Shown here: positions 15,198 to 23,812 of the stretch, one piece after another
Layout of the letters: each line of letters begins with the position of its first letter
How positions within the stretch are numbered: the stretch's first letter is position 1
Origin: Bacteroidaceae bacterium
Lineage (GTDB): Bacteria; Bacteroidota; Bacteroidia; Bacteroidales; Bacteroidaceae
Direction: 5' to 3'
Length of the DNA: 59,234 nt
Assembly (NCBI GenBank): GCA_017521285.1
Contig: JAFXDG010000024.1
Coordinates: 1-59,234, forward strand
The notes under the pieces: model-generated
Databases searched by the model: none
What the model was told of the DNA's origin: nothing
What the model saw: the letters and a program-made list of their open reading frames with translations, nothing else
Position numbers and translations under genes: made by a program

Positions 15198-16646
15198 ATG
15201 GAAATGAAAAATCTGAAACCTACAGAAGTGTTCTCGTTTTTCGACGAGATTTGTCAAGTACCCCGTCCCTCAAAGAAGGAGGAGAAAATCATAGCTTACT
15301 TGCGTGAGTTCGGTGAAAAGCATGGATTGGAAACCTTGGTTGACGAGGCTGGAAATGTCCTTATCAAGAAACCTGCCACTAAGGGAATGGAGGGACATAA
15401 GACCGTTGTCCTTCAAGCACATATCGACATGGTGTGTGAAAAGAATAAAGATGTAGAGCATAACTTTGATACCGATCCTATTGAGACATATATTGATGGT
15501 GAATGGCTTCGTGCGCGAGGCACTACATTGGGTGCCGATAACGGTATAGGTATGGCTGCTGCGTTGGCCGTCCTTGCTTCCGATAGTATCCAACATGGTC
15601 CGTTGGAGTGTTTGTTCACCGTAGATGAAGAGACTGGACTTACTGGGGCTTTCGCACTTCAGAGCGGATTCATGAATGGCGATGTTTTGCTCAATCTTGA
15701 TAGCGAGGATGAAGGAGAAATATTCATCGGATGTGCAGGTGGATGCCGTACCAATGCAACCTTCACCTATCAACCCGTGGTTGTGCCTGAAGGCTATTTC
15801 TATTTTACGGTAGAGGTGAATGGCCTTACAGGCGGACATAGTGGTGATGACATCAATAAAGGCTTTGCCAATGCCAACAAGGTGCTCAACCGTTTCTTGC
15901 TTCAAGCATTCAATAAGTACGACCTGTATCTGTGCGAAATCAGTGGAGGTAATCTTCATAATGCCATCCCTCGTGAAGCACGTGCCCTGTGTGCACTTCC
16001 TTCCAAGAATAAAGAGGATATTCGTATCGATCTTAACGTTTTTGCAGCTGAAGTGGAGGCTGAATATAGTGTGACTGAGCCTAATGTACGCTTCGTTTTG
16101 CAAAGTACTGATCCTGTTTCTATGGCGATTGATAAAGATACAACTCTTCGCCTGCTCCGTGCTGTTCATGCCGCTGCTAATGGTGTGTTTATGATGAGTC
16201 AGGATATGCCGGGTTTGGTGGAGACTTCCAGTAACTTGGCATCTATCAAAATGATGGAAAACAATCAGATAGTAATTGGTAGTAGTCAACGTAGCAGTAC
16301 TCTTTCTTCACGTCGTGATATGGCTGAAACTATACAAGCCGTGTTTGAACTGGCCGGAGCTATGGTGGATGTGGGTGATGGTTATCCAGGATGGAAACCT
16401 AATCCCAATTCACCTCTGTTGGCCGTAGCTATTGATTCCTACAAGCAATTGTTTGGTGTTGAGCCTAAAGTGAAAGCTATTCATGCAGGACTTGAGTGTG
16501 GCCTTTTCCTTGAAAAGTATCCTTCCCTTGATATGATATCTTTTGGTCCTACATTGCGTGGAGTGCATTCACCCGATGAACGTATGCACATTCCTTCGGT
16601 AGAGCGTTGGTGGATACACTTGTTGGATATGTTGAAGAATATATAA
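15198..16646 (+). CDS. pepD: Aminoacyl-histidine dipeptidase (M20 family)
   Basis: Cytosolic zinc dipeptidase of 482 residues, the usual length of PepD. Metal ligands appear in order: His in LQAHIDMVCEK, bridging Asp in LGADNGIGMAAALAV, the catalytic Glu pair in TVDEETGLTGA, Asp in NLDSEDEGEI, and the last His in TLRGVHSPDE. It degrades Xaa-His and other dipeptides, which suits an organism that uses peptides. It is a single gene; its stop is followed by the promoter of the export operon. Confidence 0.95.
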   Translation: MEMKNLKPTEVFSFFDEICQVPRPSKKEEKIIAYLREFGEKHGLETLVDEAGNVLIKKPATKGMEGHKTVVLQAHIDMVCEKNKDVEHNFDTDPIETYIDGEWLRARGTTLGADNGIGMAAALAVLASDSIQHGPLECLFTVDEETGLTGAFALQSGFMNGDVLLNLDSEDEGEIFIGCAGGCRTNATFTYQPVVVPEGYFYFTVEVNGLTGGHSGDDINKGFANANKVLNRFLLQAFNKYDLYLCEISGGNLHNAIPREARALCALPSKNKEDIRIDLNVFAAEVEAEYSVTEPNVRFVLQSTDPVSMAIDKDTTLRLLRAVHAAANGVFMMSQDMPGLVETSSNLASIKMMENNQIVIGSSQRSSTLSSRRDMAETIQAVFELAGAMVDVGDGYPGWKPNPNSPLLAVAIDSYKQLFGVEPKVKAIHAGLECGLFLEKYPSLDMISFGPTLRGVHSPDERMHIPSVERWWIHLLDMLKNI

Positions 16647-16694
16647 TAAGGAGTAATATTCCCCGATTTTTTTCATTCTTTGCGAAAGAATATG

Positions 16695-16751
16695 TATCTT
16701 TGCATCGAATTTGTATGAAACTGTAATAGAAAAACATACAGATTCGATGCA
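16695..16751 (+). promoter_or_regulatory. Promoter and 5' leader hairpin of the polysaccharide export operon
   Basis: The -7 box TATCTTTG is at 16695-16702. Arms 16701-16717 and 16735-16751 are reverse complements over 17 bases with one mismatch (a possible G-U pair), around a 17-base loop. The hairpin overlaps the expected transcript start (about 16709) and is followed by about 120 unstructured bases before the ATG at 16873. Confidence 0.6.
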
Positions 16752-16872
16752 ATGCTTCTAATATATAGTCGATTGTGTTAGATGATGTTTAAATGCTGAA
16801 TGATAAAGTAATCAACATATTGGCAATAATTTGTGAATTGAGAAAATATTAATAATAACTAAGTATAATAAA

Positions 16873-19299
16873 ATGATTAAGAGATTTTTGACAGTCCTTT
16901 TTAGTGCTGCCATTTTGTGGACTTTTGCACTGCCTGCGAACGCACAGATGTCAGACGATGCGGTCGTTGCTTATGTAAAGAACGGTATGGCCAGTGGTAA
17001 ATCTCAAAATGAGATGATTAAGGAACTTGCTGCTCGCGGAGTGACTCGTGCACAAGCAGAGCGCTTGAAAGAACGATTTGAGAATGAACAATCAGGAAGA
17101 ACTGAAGCTGCTCGAACTGTAGGAACTCAAGAACGTGAAAGACGGACGAATGATGGTTTGGCAGAAGTGGAAGCTGGAAGTTTAGACATGGTTGCTACGG
17201 AAATTGCAAACCCTGAAGATTTGTCAACAAGTGCTGCTGCACGTTTGGTTTTTGGTCGTAACATTTTTACTAATCGTAACCTCACTTTTGCTCCGAGCAT
17301 GAATATTCCTACACCTGAAAATTATAAATTAGGTCCAGGTGATGAAGTTATTATTGATATTTGGGGTACTAACCAAGCTACGATTCGACAAACAATATCG
17401 CCAGAAGGAACAATTAATGTGCAAGATATCGGTTTGGTAAATTTGAATGGAATGACCGTAAAGGAGGCTGATGCATATATGCGTCGTATGCTAGGACGGA
17501 TTTATTCTGTATATGGTGATGATGCAGCATCTGAAATCAAACTTACTTTGGGCAATATCCGTACGATTCAGGTGAATATGATGGGAGAGGTTGCAGTTCC
17601 TGGTACATATTATGTTTCTTCTTTTTCCAATATTTATCACGCATTGCATCGTGCAGGGGGAGTCAGTAATTTGGGTTCTTTGCGTGAAATCCATTTGATG
17701 CGCAAGGGAAAAAAGATTTCTACTATTGATATCTATGAATTTATACTCAAGGGAAAATCATTTGAAGACATTACTTTGGAAGAAGGTGATATAATTATTG
17801 TTCCTACATATAAAACATTGGTTGACATATCTGGTAATATCAAGCGTCCTATGTTTTATGAATTAAAAGAAAATGAAACTATAGCAGATTTGTTGGAATA
17901 TGCTGGTGGATTTTCTGGTGATGCTTTCAAGGATAATTTACGCTTGATACGCCAAAATGGACGTGAGTATAAGGTGTTTACAATTAATAAGCCTGATTAT
18001 TCCTCTTTTACTTTGATGGATGGTGATGCATTGACAATTGGAGCGATGCTTGATCGTTTTGAAAATCGTATTGAAATTAAGGGGGCTGTATATCGTCCTG
18101 GAGTGTATGAATTGGGAAATGAAATCTCTACAGTGCGTCAGTTGGTAGAGAAAGCAGAAGGTATAAAAGGCGATGCGTTCACTAATCGTGCATTATTACA
18201 GCGTGAGAAAGAGGATTTGACTCTTGAAACTCAAGCTCTTGACATTGCAGGTATATTAAATGGTACTTTACCTGATGTACCTTTGTGTAAAAATGATATT
18301 CTTTATATTGCAAGTATTCATGACCTCAAAGATTTAGGTTATATAAGTGTAAGTGGCCCAGTTGCTAATCCTGGTCGTTTTATATATGCAGAAAATACGA
18401 CTTTGGAGGATATTATTATGCAAGCTGGTGGATTGTTAGAATCTGCATCATCTGTGCGTGTAGATGTCTCACGACGTGTGAAGAATCCTACAAGTTTAGA
18501 AGAAACAGATACACTTAGTTATAATTATACATTCAGTTTGAAAGATGGTTTTGTGATAGATGGAGAACCTAATTTTATTTTGCAGCCTTATGATCAGGTT
18601 TATGTGCGTCGTAGTCCTGGTTATCAAGAACAAAGTCATGTGTCAGTATCAGGACGAGTGCTCTTCGCTGGTAATTATGCGTTATCTAATGTTAACGAAC
18701 GTATTTCTGATGTTATAAATAAAGCTGGTGGTGTAATGAAGAATGCTTTTGTGAAAGGTGCTCGGTTAAGTAGAATTATATCACAAGAAGATCGTATGCG
18801 TATGCGGGCTACCCTTCAAATGATGGATAATGCCAAAGATAGTATAGATGTTTCTGAACTTGATTTTGGAAATAGATATTATATAGGAATCAATTTGGAG
18901 GAAGCATTGGCTAACCCTGGAAGTGATGCTGATATAGTTCTTCAGCCTGGAGATGAAATTTATGTTCCAGAGTATCAAAATACTGTAAAGATATCAGGTT
19001 CTGTTCTATACCCCAATTCTGTAACATATCGTTCTGATATGAGGGTGAAGGATTACATTGAAATGGCTGGTGGATATGGATTTGAAGCAAAAAAGAAACG
19101 TGCATTTATCGTCTATATGAATGGAACGGTTGCAAAAGCCAAAAAGAATAGCAAAAAGATTGTAGAACCTGGTTGTGAAATTATTATTCCTCAGAAACGT
19201 AAGAATCCAAGTAATTTGCAAGACATATTAGCGATATCAACAACTTCAGCTTCATTAGCAACGATGATTGCGACTGTTGGAAATATTATAACGAAATAA
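16873..19299 (+). CDS. Polysaccharide export outer-membrane protein (Wza-like, multiple SLBB domains)
   Basis: An 808-residue exported protein that should form the outer-membrane channel for capsule or exopolysaccharide. A signal peptide (residues 1-25, ending PANAQ) is followed by a charged linker, then the Poly_export domain beginning NYKLGPGDEVIIDIWG, then several SLBB repeats, each recognisable by a strand of the type ISGNIKRPMFYEL, VSGPVANPGRFIY, VSGRVLFAGNYAL and ISGSVLYPNSVTY. The length and repeat number are typical of the long Bacteroidetes version. No lipobox Cys follows the signal. The chain-length protein gene starts 13 bases later. Confidence 0.92.
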   Translation: MIKRFLTVLFSAAILWTFALPANAQMSDDAVVAYVKNGMASGKSQNEMIKELAARGVTRAQAERLKERFENEQSGRTEAARTVGTQERERRTNDGLAEVEAGSLDMVATEIANPEDLSTSAAARLVFGRNIFTNRNLTFAPSMNIPTPENYKLGPGDEVIIDIWGTNQATIRQTISPEGTINVQDIGLVNLNGMTVKEADAYMRRMLGRIYSVYGDDAASEIKLTLGNIRTIQVNMMGEVAVPGTYYVSSFSNIYHALHRAGGVSNLGSLREIHLMRKGKKISTIDIYEFILKGKSFEDITLEEGDIIIVPTYKTLVDISGNIKRPMFYELKENETIADLLEYAGGFSGDAFKDNLRLIRQNGREYKVFTINKPDYSSFTLMDGDALTIGAMLDRFENRIEIKGAVYRPGVYELGNEISTVRQLVEKAEGIKGDAFTNRALLQREKEDLTLETQALDIAGILNGTLPDVPLCKNDILYIASIHDLKDLGYISVSGPVANPGRFIYAENTTLEDIIMQAGGLLESASSVRVDVSRRVKNPTSLEETDTLSYNYTFSLKDGFVIDGEPNFILQPYDQVYVRRSPGYQEQSHVSVSGRVLFAGNYALSNVNERISDVINKAGGVMKNAFVKGARLSRIISQEDRMRMRATLQMMDNAKDSIDVSELDFGNRYYIGINLEEALANPGSDADIVLQPGDEIYVPEYQNTVKISGSVLYPNSVTYRSDMRVKDYIEMAGGYGFEAKKKRAFIVYMNGTVAKAKKNSKKIVEPGCEIIIPQKRKNPSNLQDILAISTTSASLATMIATVGNIITK

Positions 19300-19312
19300 A
19301 AAGAAAATTCTA

Positions 19313-20425
19313 ATGACAGAAAATAACTATAGAAATTCTATACCTGATTCTCAAGAGGAAGCAGATATTGATATTATGGAACTTGTTTCCAAGTTATGGA
19401 AACGTAGGAAATTGATTATTAAATGGTGTATTGGTGGAGCTATATTGGGATTAATTCTTGCTTTTAGTCTTCCAAAATCATATAGTGCATCTGCCATGCT
19501 GGCTCCAGAAGTAGAACAAAGAGTTGGTTCGGGAGTTAGTTCTATTGCAAGCATGATGGGAGTGAACTTGGATAACAATGTTGATGCAATCAGTTACATG
19601 ATGTTCCCCGAGGTGGTGGCTTCCACTCCTTTTATCTATGAATTATTCGATTTGCCTGTTCAATTCGAAAGAGGAGATAGTATTGTTAATACCGATTTGC
19701 TTGATTATATGCTCAATTATCAGAAATCTCCTTGGTGGAGCCCTATTTTAGGTGCTCCTGCTAAAGCTATAAGTTGGGTGATTTCTCTCTTTAAGGAAGA
19801 AGAAGAAGGAAGTGGAGATGGTTCTCTCAATCTTTATAATTTGCCCAAGAAAGAGCGTGGGGTTGTCAAAGCTTTGGCTGAAGGAATACAAGTGAATGTT
19901 GATAAGAAGACAGGGCAGACCGATATGTCATTGAGTATGCAGGATCCAAAGGTTGTGTACACTGTTTTGACTGCTGTAGTTGAAAATCTCAAGACATATA
20001 TGGTGGATTATCGTACATCCAAGGTTCGTGCAGATATGGATAATTTAGAAAAAACATGCGAGAATCGGAAACGTGATTATTTTGACGCACTGAAGGTGTA
20101 TGCTAATTATCTGGATGCGAATAAGAATGTTGCTTTGTTGAGTGCTCAAGTTGAACGTGAGCAATTAGAGCAGGAAATGAGGTTGGCTTTCCAGGTTTAT
20201 TCGCAGGTTGCTACTCAGTTGGAGGCTGCTCGTGTGAAAGTAGAACAAGCAAAACCTGTTGTTGCTATAGTTGAACCTCCTGTTGTACCTTTGCAACATT
20301 CTGCACCAAGTAAAGCAAAAATGCTTGTTATATTTACTTTCCTTGCTGGATGTATTTCTTCTGCATGGGTGCTTTGGGGAGAGGAATATCTTCAGAAGTT
20401 CAAGGAAGTTTTTAAGGAAAAGTAA
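19313..20425 (+). CDS. Chain-length determinant protein (Wzz family)
   Basis: A 370-residue inner-membrane protein with two membrane helices, near residues 38-57 (KWCIGGAILGLILAFSLP) and 338-357 (VIFTFLAGCISSAWVLWG), and a large periplasmic coiled-coil part. The N terminus (IDIMELVSKLWKRRKLII) is the Wzz signature. There is no tyrosine-kinase domain. With the upstream channel it forms an export pair; polymer-making enzymes are absent here. Confidence 0.92.
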   Translation: MTENNYRNSIPDSQEEADIDIMELVSKLWKRRKLIIKWCIGGAILGLILAFSLPKSYSASAMLAPEVEQRVGSGVSSIASMMGVNLDNNVDAISYMMFPEVVASTPFIYELFDLPVQFERGDSIVNTDLLDYMLNYQKSPWWSPILGAPAKAISWVISLFKEEEEGSGDGSLNLYNLPKKERGVVKALAEGIQVNVDKKTGQTDMSLSMQDPKVVYTVLTAVVENLKTYMVDYRTSKVRADMDNLEKTCENRKRDYFDALKVYANYLDANKNVALLSAQVEREQLEQEMRLAFQVYSQVATQLEAARVKVEQAKPVVAIVEPPVVPLQHSAPSKAKMLVIFTFLAGCISSAWVLWGEEYLQKFKEVFKEK

Positions 20426-20478
20426 AATTGAAATGTATATTTGAAGGATTTACATTATAGGAAGTAGAATGTATTGAA

Positions 20479-20528
20479 AACAAAAGTGGGTTCACATTAT
20501 TATCTGAACCCACTTTTGTTTTTTTCAT
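20479..20528 (+). terminator. Terminator of the export operon
   Basis: A 16-bp perfect stem (20479-20494 with 20505-20520, core AGTGGGTTCA/TGAACCCACT) is followed by a T tract. Confidence 0.92.
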
Positions 20529-20577
20529 TTGAATAAATGATGCTCCATTGTTTTGAGGGTGAAATATGATAACAGAC

Positions 20578-21351
20578 TTACTCATATTTCTTCAACCAAT
20601 CATCAATCAGCATACGAGCCATGCTGAGTTTATGAGGGATTTCAGGTAGGTGATCGTGACGGAAAAAAGCAGCAGTTGAAAGTTCTTCGTCCTGCAAACG
20701 GAGGGAACCACCTGCATAGTCTGCGGTGAAGCCTATCATTTGTCCACTGGGGTAGGGCCAAGGTTGGTTGGCAAAATAGCTAATGTTTGTGATGTCGAGA
20801 TTGGTTTCTTCCTTCACTTCGCGACGTACGCATTCTTCAAGAGTTTCACCTGTTTCAAGGAATCCGGCGACAAGTCCGTAGTAATTGCCTCGAAAGTTGC
20901 GTGCACGAACAAGTAGCACTTCGTCGTCTCGCGTGATGCGCACGATAATGGCCGTGGCTATGGATGGCCACACTTCGCGTTCGCAAGCGATACATTGTTT
21001 GCTGATGTCGGTGTGCCAACGCATAGGTGCTCCGCAAACAGAGCAGAAACGTACCGTATCGTCAAAATGAATTAATTCGCGCGCTTTGCCTGCCATGAGA
21101 TAATGTGAAAGAGGAAGCAGGTCGTAGGAAGTACGGAGGTTTATGAATGAAGAATCCGATACTTGACGATTACTTGTATTTCCAAAGTCATAGTTTGTAG
21201 GTAAAGCAAATGCTTGGCATGGTTCGCCATCAAGAATGGGTAGCGAGTGTATATGTGTACCTTCAGGGGTAGCTATAGGTGATTCTTCTCCTCGTGGCAA
21301 GACTCCATTGGGCAAGAATAGTTGATCGTTGTGAAAGATGATCCAATACAT
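20578..21351 (-). CDS. nudC: NADH pyrophosphatase / RNA-decapping Nudix hydrolase
   Basis: A 257-residue NudC. A four-Cys zinc ribbon (CSVCGAP and CIACERE, about residues 101-122) precedes a full Nudix box GFLETGETLEECVRREVKEE (about 162-181), with all catalytic glutamates present. It hydrolyses NADH and removes NAD caps from RNA. It lies 25 bases downstream of tex on the same strand and is probably co-transcribed with it. Confidence 0.93.
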   Translation of the reverse strand: MYWIIFHNDQLFLPNGVLPRGEESPIATPEGTHIHSLPILDGEPCQAFALPTNYDFGNTSNRQVSDSSFINLRTSYDLLPLSHYLMAGKARELIHFDDTVRFCSVCGAPMRWHTDISKQCIACEREVWPSIATAIIVRITRDDEVLLVRARNFRGNYYGLVAGFLETGETLEECVRREVKEETNLDITNISYFANQPWPYPSGQMIGFTADYAGGSLRLQDEELSTAAFFRHDHLPEIPHKLSMARMLIDDWLKKYE

Positions 21352-21376
21352 GACTTTTGTTTTTTATCTTCAAACA

Positions 21377-23512
21377 TTATCCTCTCATTGTCAAACTCAA
21401 CCGTTTGCGTTTTAGATCAACTTCGAGTACCTTTACTATCACTTGTTGACGGAGAGAAACGACGGTGGTGGGGTCGCTCACAAACTTATCGGCTAATTGG
21501 GAAATATGTACGAGGCCATCTTGATGGACACCAACATCAACAAAACATCCGAAGTTGGTGATGTTGGTGACAATGCCAGGTAAAGTCATTCCTTCACGAA
21601 GATCTTCCAATGTGTGTACGTCGGCAAATCGGAATGCGGAGAGTGGTTTACGCGGGTCAAGGCCTGGTTTGTCCAACTCTTGCATGATGTCCGTCAAGGT
21701 GGGAAGTCCTACAGTGTCGGTGGTGTATCGTTTGATATCAATTTTCAGACGTAAATCCTTATTCTTTATCAATTCGTCAACGGTGCAATTAAGGTCGCTT
21801 GCCATTTGCTCTACAATGTGGTAGCTTTCTGGGTGTACGGCACTGTTGTCCAATGGATTTTTGGCTTGTGGTATGCGTAAGAATCCAGCACATTGCTCAA
21901 AGGCTTTGGCACCCATGCGAGGCACTTTCATCAACTCTTTTCTTGAACGGAAAGGACCATTTTCAGTGCGGTAGTTTACAATGTTTTGGGCCAGCGTAGG
22001 GCCAAGGCCGGAGACGTAGGTAAGCAGGTGTTTGCTGGCCGTGTTTGCATTCACACCCACTTGGTTTACACAGTTTTCCACCACTTGGTCAAGTGAGCGC
22101 TTCAGCATCGTTTGATCCACATCGTGTTGATATTGTCCAACACCAATACTTTTGGGATCAATCTTCACCAATTCGGCCAAAGGATCCATTAAACGGCGAC
22201 CGATAGAGACCGCTCCACGAACGGTTACGTCGTAATCAGGAAACTCCTCGCGGGCAATTTTTGAAGCAGAATAAACGGAAGCACCATCTTCGCTTACCGA
22301 ATAGACTTCGATACCCTCGACAAAGGGCAGGCGACGGACAAACTCTTCCGTCTCGCGTCCGGCCGTGCCATTACCGATGGCGATAGCCTCCACTTCGTAC
22401 TTTTCAATGAGGTATTTCATCGTAGCCACCGACTCGCGGTATTGGTTCTTGGGCGGATGGGGCGACATGATGCTATGGTGCAACAGGGTGCCTTGTGCAT
22501 CGAGGCACACGAGCTTGCATCCCGTACGGAAACCAGGGTCGATACCCAACACGCGCTTCTGTCCGAGGGGGGAGGAGAGGAGTAATTGCTTCAAGTTTTC
22601 GGCAAAGATGCGGATGGCCTCCACATCTGCTTTTTCCTTGCTCAGTGCGGCAAACTCCGTCTCGATAGAGGGCTTCAGCAGGCGCTTGTAGGCATCAGTG
22701 ACGGCTTCTGAAACATGTGCTCTGCATTCGTCACTCGTAGCTCGCAGCTTGTCATTTTTTATATAAATTCTCTCCAACCTCTCCCTGCACTCTTCATCGT
22801 CGGGCGAAATGGATACTTTCAAAATCCCCTCGGCCTCACCACGGCGAAGAGCCAGCAAGCGGTGCGAGGTGCAACGCTTGAGTGGTTCGCTGAAATCGAA
22901 ATAGTCGCGAAATTTCTGTCCTTCTTCTTCCTTACCCTTTACCACTTTTGAGGTGATGATGGCCGTACGGCTGAACTGGTTTCGCACTTGATTGCGGGCA
23001 CGTTCGTCTTCGTTGACCCGTTCGACAATGATGTCGCGGGCACCTTTCAGTGCCTCTTCCTCATTCTTTACCTCACTATTAATAAATGTACGTGCGCGTG
23101 CCATCAGATTTGTCTCACGTTGGAGCATCAGCAGGTCGGCCAATGGCTCCAATCCCCGTTGACGGGCCACTTCGGCGCGGGTTTTCCGCTTTGGCTTATA
23201 GGGTAGATAGATGTCTTCTAATTCCGTAGCATCCCACGTAGTGTCGATACGCTTTTTCAGTTCTGTAGTCAGTTTGCCCTGCTCTTCGATGGTGCTTAGG
23301 ATGGTCTCCTTACGCTTGGCCACCTCGGTCAGTTTCTCGTACATTTGCTTGATTTGCTCAATCTGTACTTCGTCCAATCCGCCCGTAGCCTCCTTGCGAT
23401 AACGGCTGATAAAGGGGATGGTGGCTCCTCCAACCAACAGCTCCAGGGTGTTTGCCACACTCCGCTCGGCTATCTGCAGGGCGTTGGCTATCATTGAGTT
23501 GAATATTTCCAT
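21377..23512 (-). CDS. Tex family RNA-binding transcription accessory protein
   Basis: A 711-residue Tex protein. Order: Tex N-terminal helices, YqgF-like domain (VLGIDPGFRTGCKLVCLDAQ, about residue 318 on), helix-hairpin-helix (VSGLGPTLAQNIVNYRTENG) and a C-terminal S1 RNA-binding domain (GMTLPGIVTNITNFGCFVDV, then QDGLVHISQL). It is involved in transcription and RNA processing. A near-consensus minus-strand promoter is at 23538-23568. Confidence 0.94.
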   Translation of the reverse strand: MEIFNSMIANALQIAERSVANTLELLVGGATIPFISRYRKEATGGLDEVQIEQIKQMYEKLTEVAKRKETILSTIEEQGKLTTELKKRIDTTWDATELEDIYLPYKPKRKTRAEVARQRGLEPLADLLMLQRETNLMARARTFINSEVKNEEEALKGARDIIVERVNEDERARNQVRNQFSRTAIITSKVVKGKEEEGQKFRDYFDFSEPLKRCTSHRLLALRRGEAEGILKVSISPDDEECRERLERIYIKNDKLRATSDECRAHVSEAVTDAYKRLLKPSIETEFAALSKEKADVEAIRIFAENLKQLLLSSPLGQKRVLGIDPGFRTGCKLVCLDAQGTLLHHSIMSPHPPKNQYRESVATMKYLIEKYEVEAIAIGNGTAGRETEEFVRRLPFVEGIEVYSVSEDGASVYSASKIAREEFPDYDVTVRGAVSIGRRLMDPLAELVKIDPKSIGVGQYQHDVDQTMLKRSLDQVVENCVNQVGVNANTASKHLLTYVSGLGPTLAQNIVNYRTENGPFRSRKELMKVPRMGAKAFEQCAGFLRIPQAKNPLDNSAVHPESYHIVEQMASDLNCTVDELIKNKDLRLKIDIKRYTTDTVGLPTLTDIMQELDKPGLDPRKPLSAFRFADVHTLEDLREGMTLPGIVTNITNFGCFVDVGVHQDGLVHISQLADKFVSDPTTVVSLRQQVIVKVLEVDLKRKRLSLTMRG

Positions 23513-23537
23513 TGGCTTTTTCGGTATTATTAGTTGG

Positions 23538-23568
23538 CAAAGTTACTGATTTCGCACAATTAAACAAT
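23538..23568 (-). promoter_or_regulatory. tex promoter
   Basis: On the minus strand ATTG (23565-23568), a 19-base spacer and TAACTTTG (23538-23545) lie 26 bases before the tex ATG. Confidence 0.6.
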
Positions 23569-23637
23569 GCCTAAGGGAGCAAAATGAAGAAAAAAACTTC
23601 TGTGTGACACTAAAGAAGAATGTCAATTATCTGTCCA

Positions 23638-23771
23638 AACCTTAACCGACGCTTAAGGTTACATCAGCCGGCACTTAAGGTTACCTTAACCGTCACCTAA
23701 GGTCAAGAGGTATTCTGATGTAAAAAGAGACCATTTTTTCTTCCCTATTTACCAAAAAAGCATTATCTTTG
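23638..23771. repeat. CTTAAGGTTA word repeats, then -7 box of the GH105 gene
   Basis: The words CCTTAACC and TTAAGGTTA recur in both orientations at 23638-23704, including TTAAGGTTACCTTAA. They lie in the 300-base gap between the divergent tex and GH105 genes. TATCTTTG at 23764-23771 is the plus-strand -7 box of the enzyme gene. Nothing else is seen in the gap. Confidence 0.65.
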
Positions 23772-23812
23772 CCCGCAAGTGAAAAACTAAGTAAAAACAC
23801 ATATTTATCATT

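Noticed and set aside
15270-16289. Minus-strand open frame of 339 codons opposite pepD
   Set aside because: Composition unlike a protein (His, Thr and Cys rich) and the opposite strand has all M20 metal ligands.
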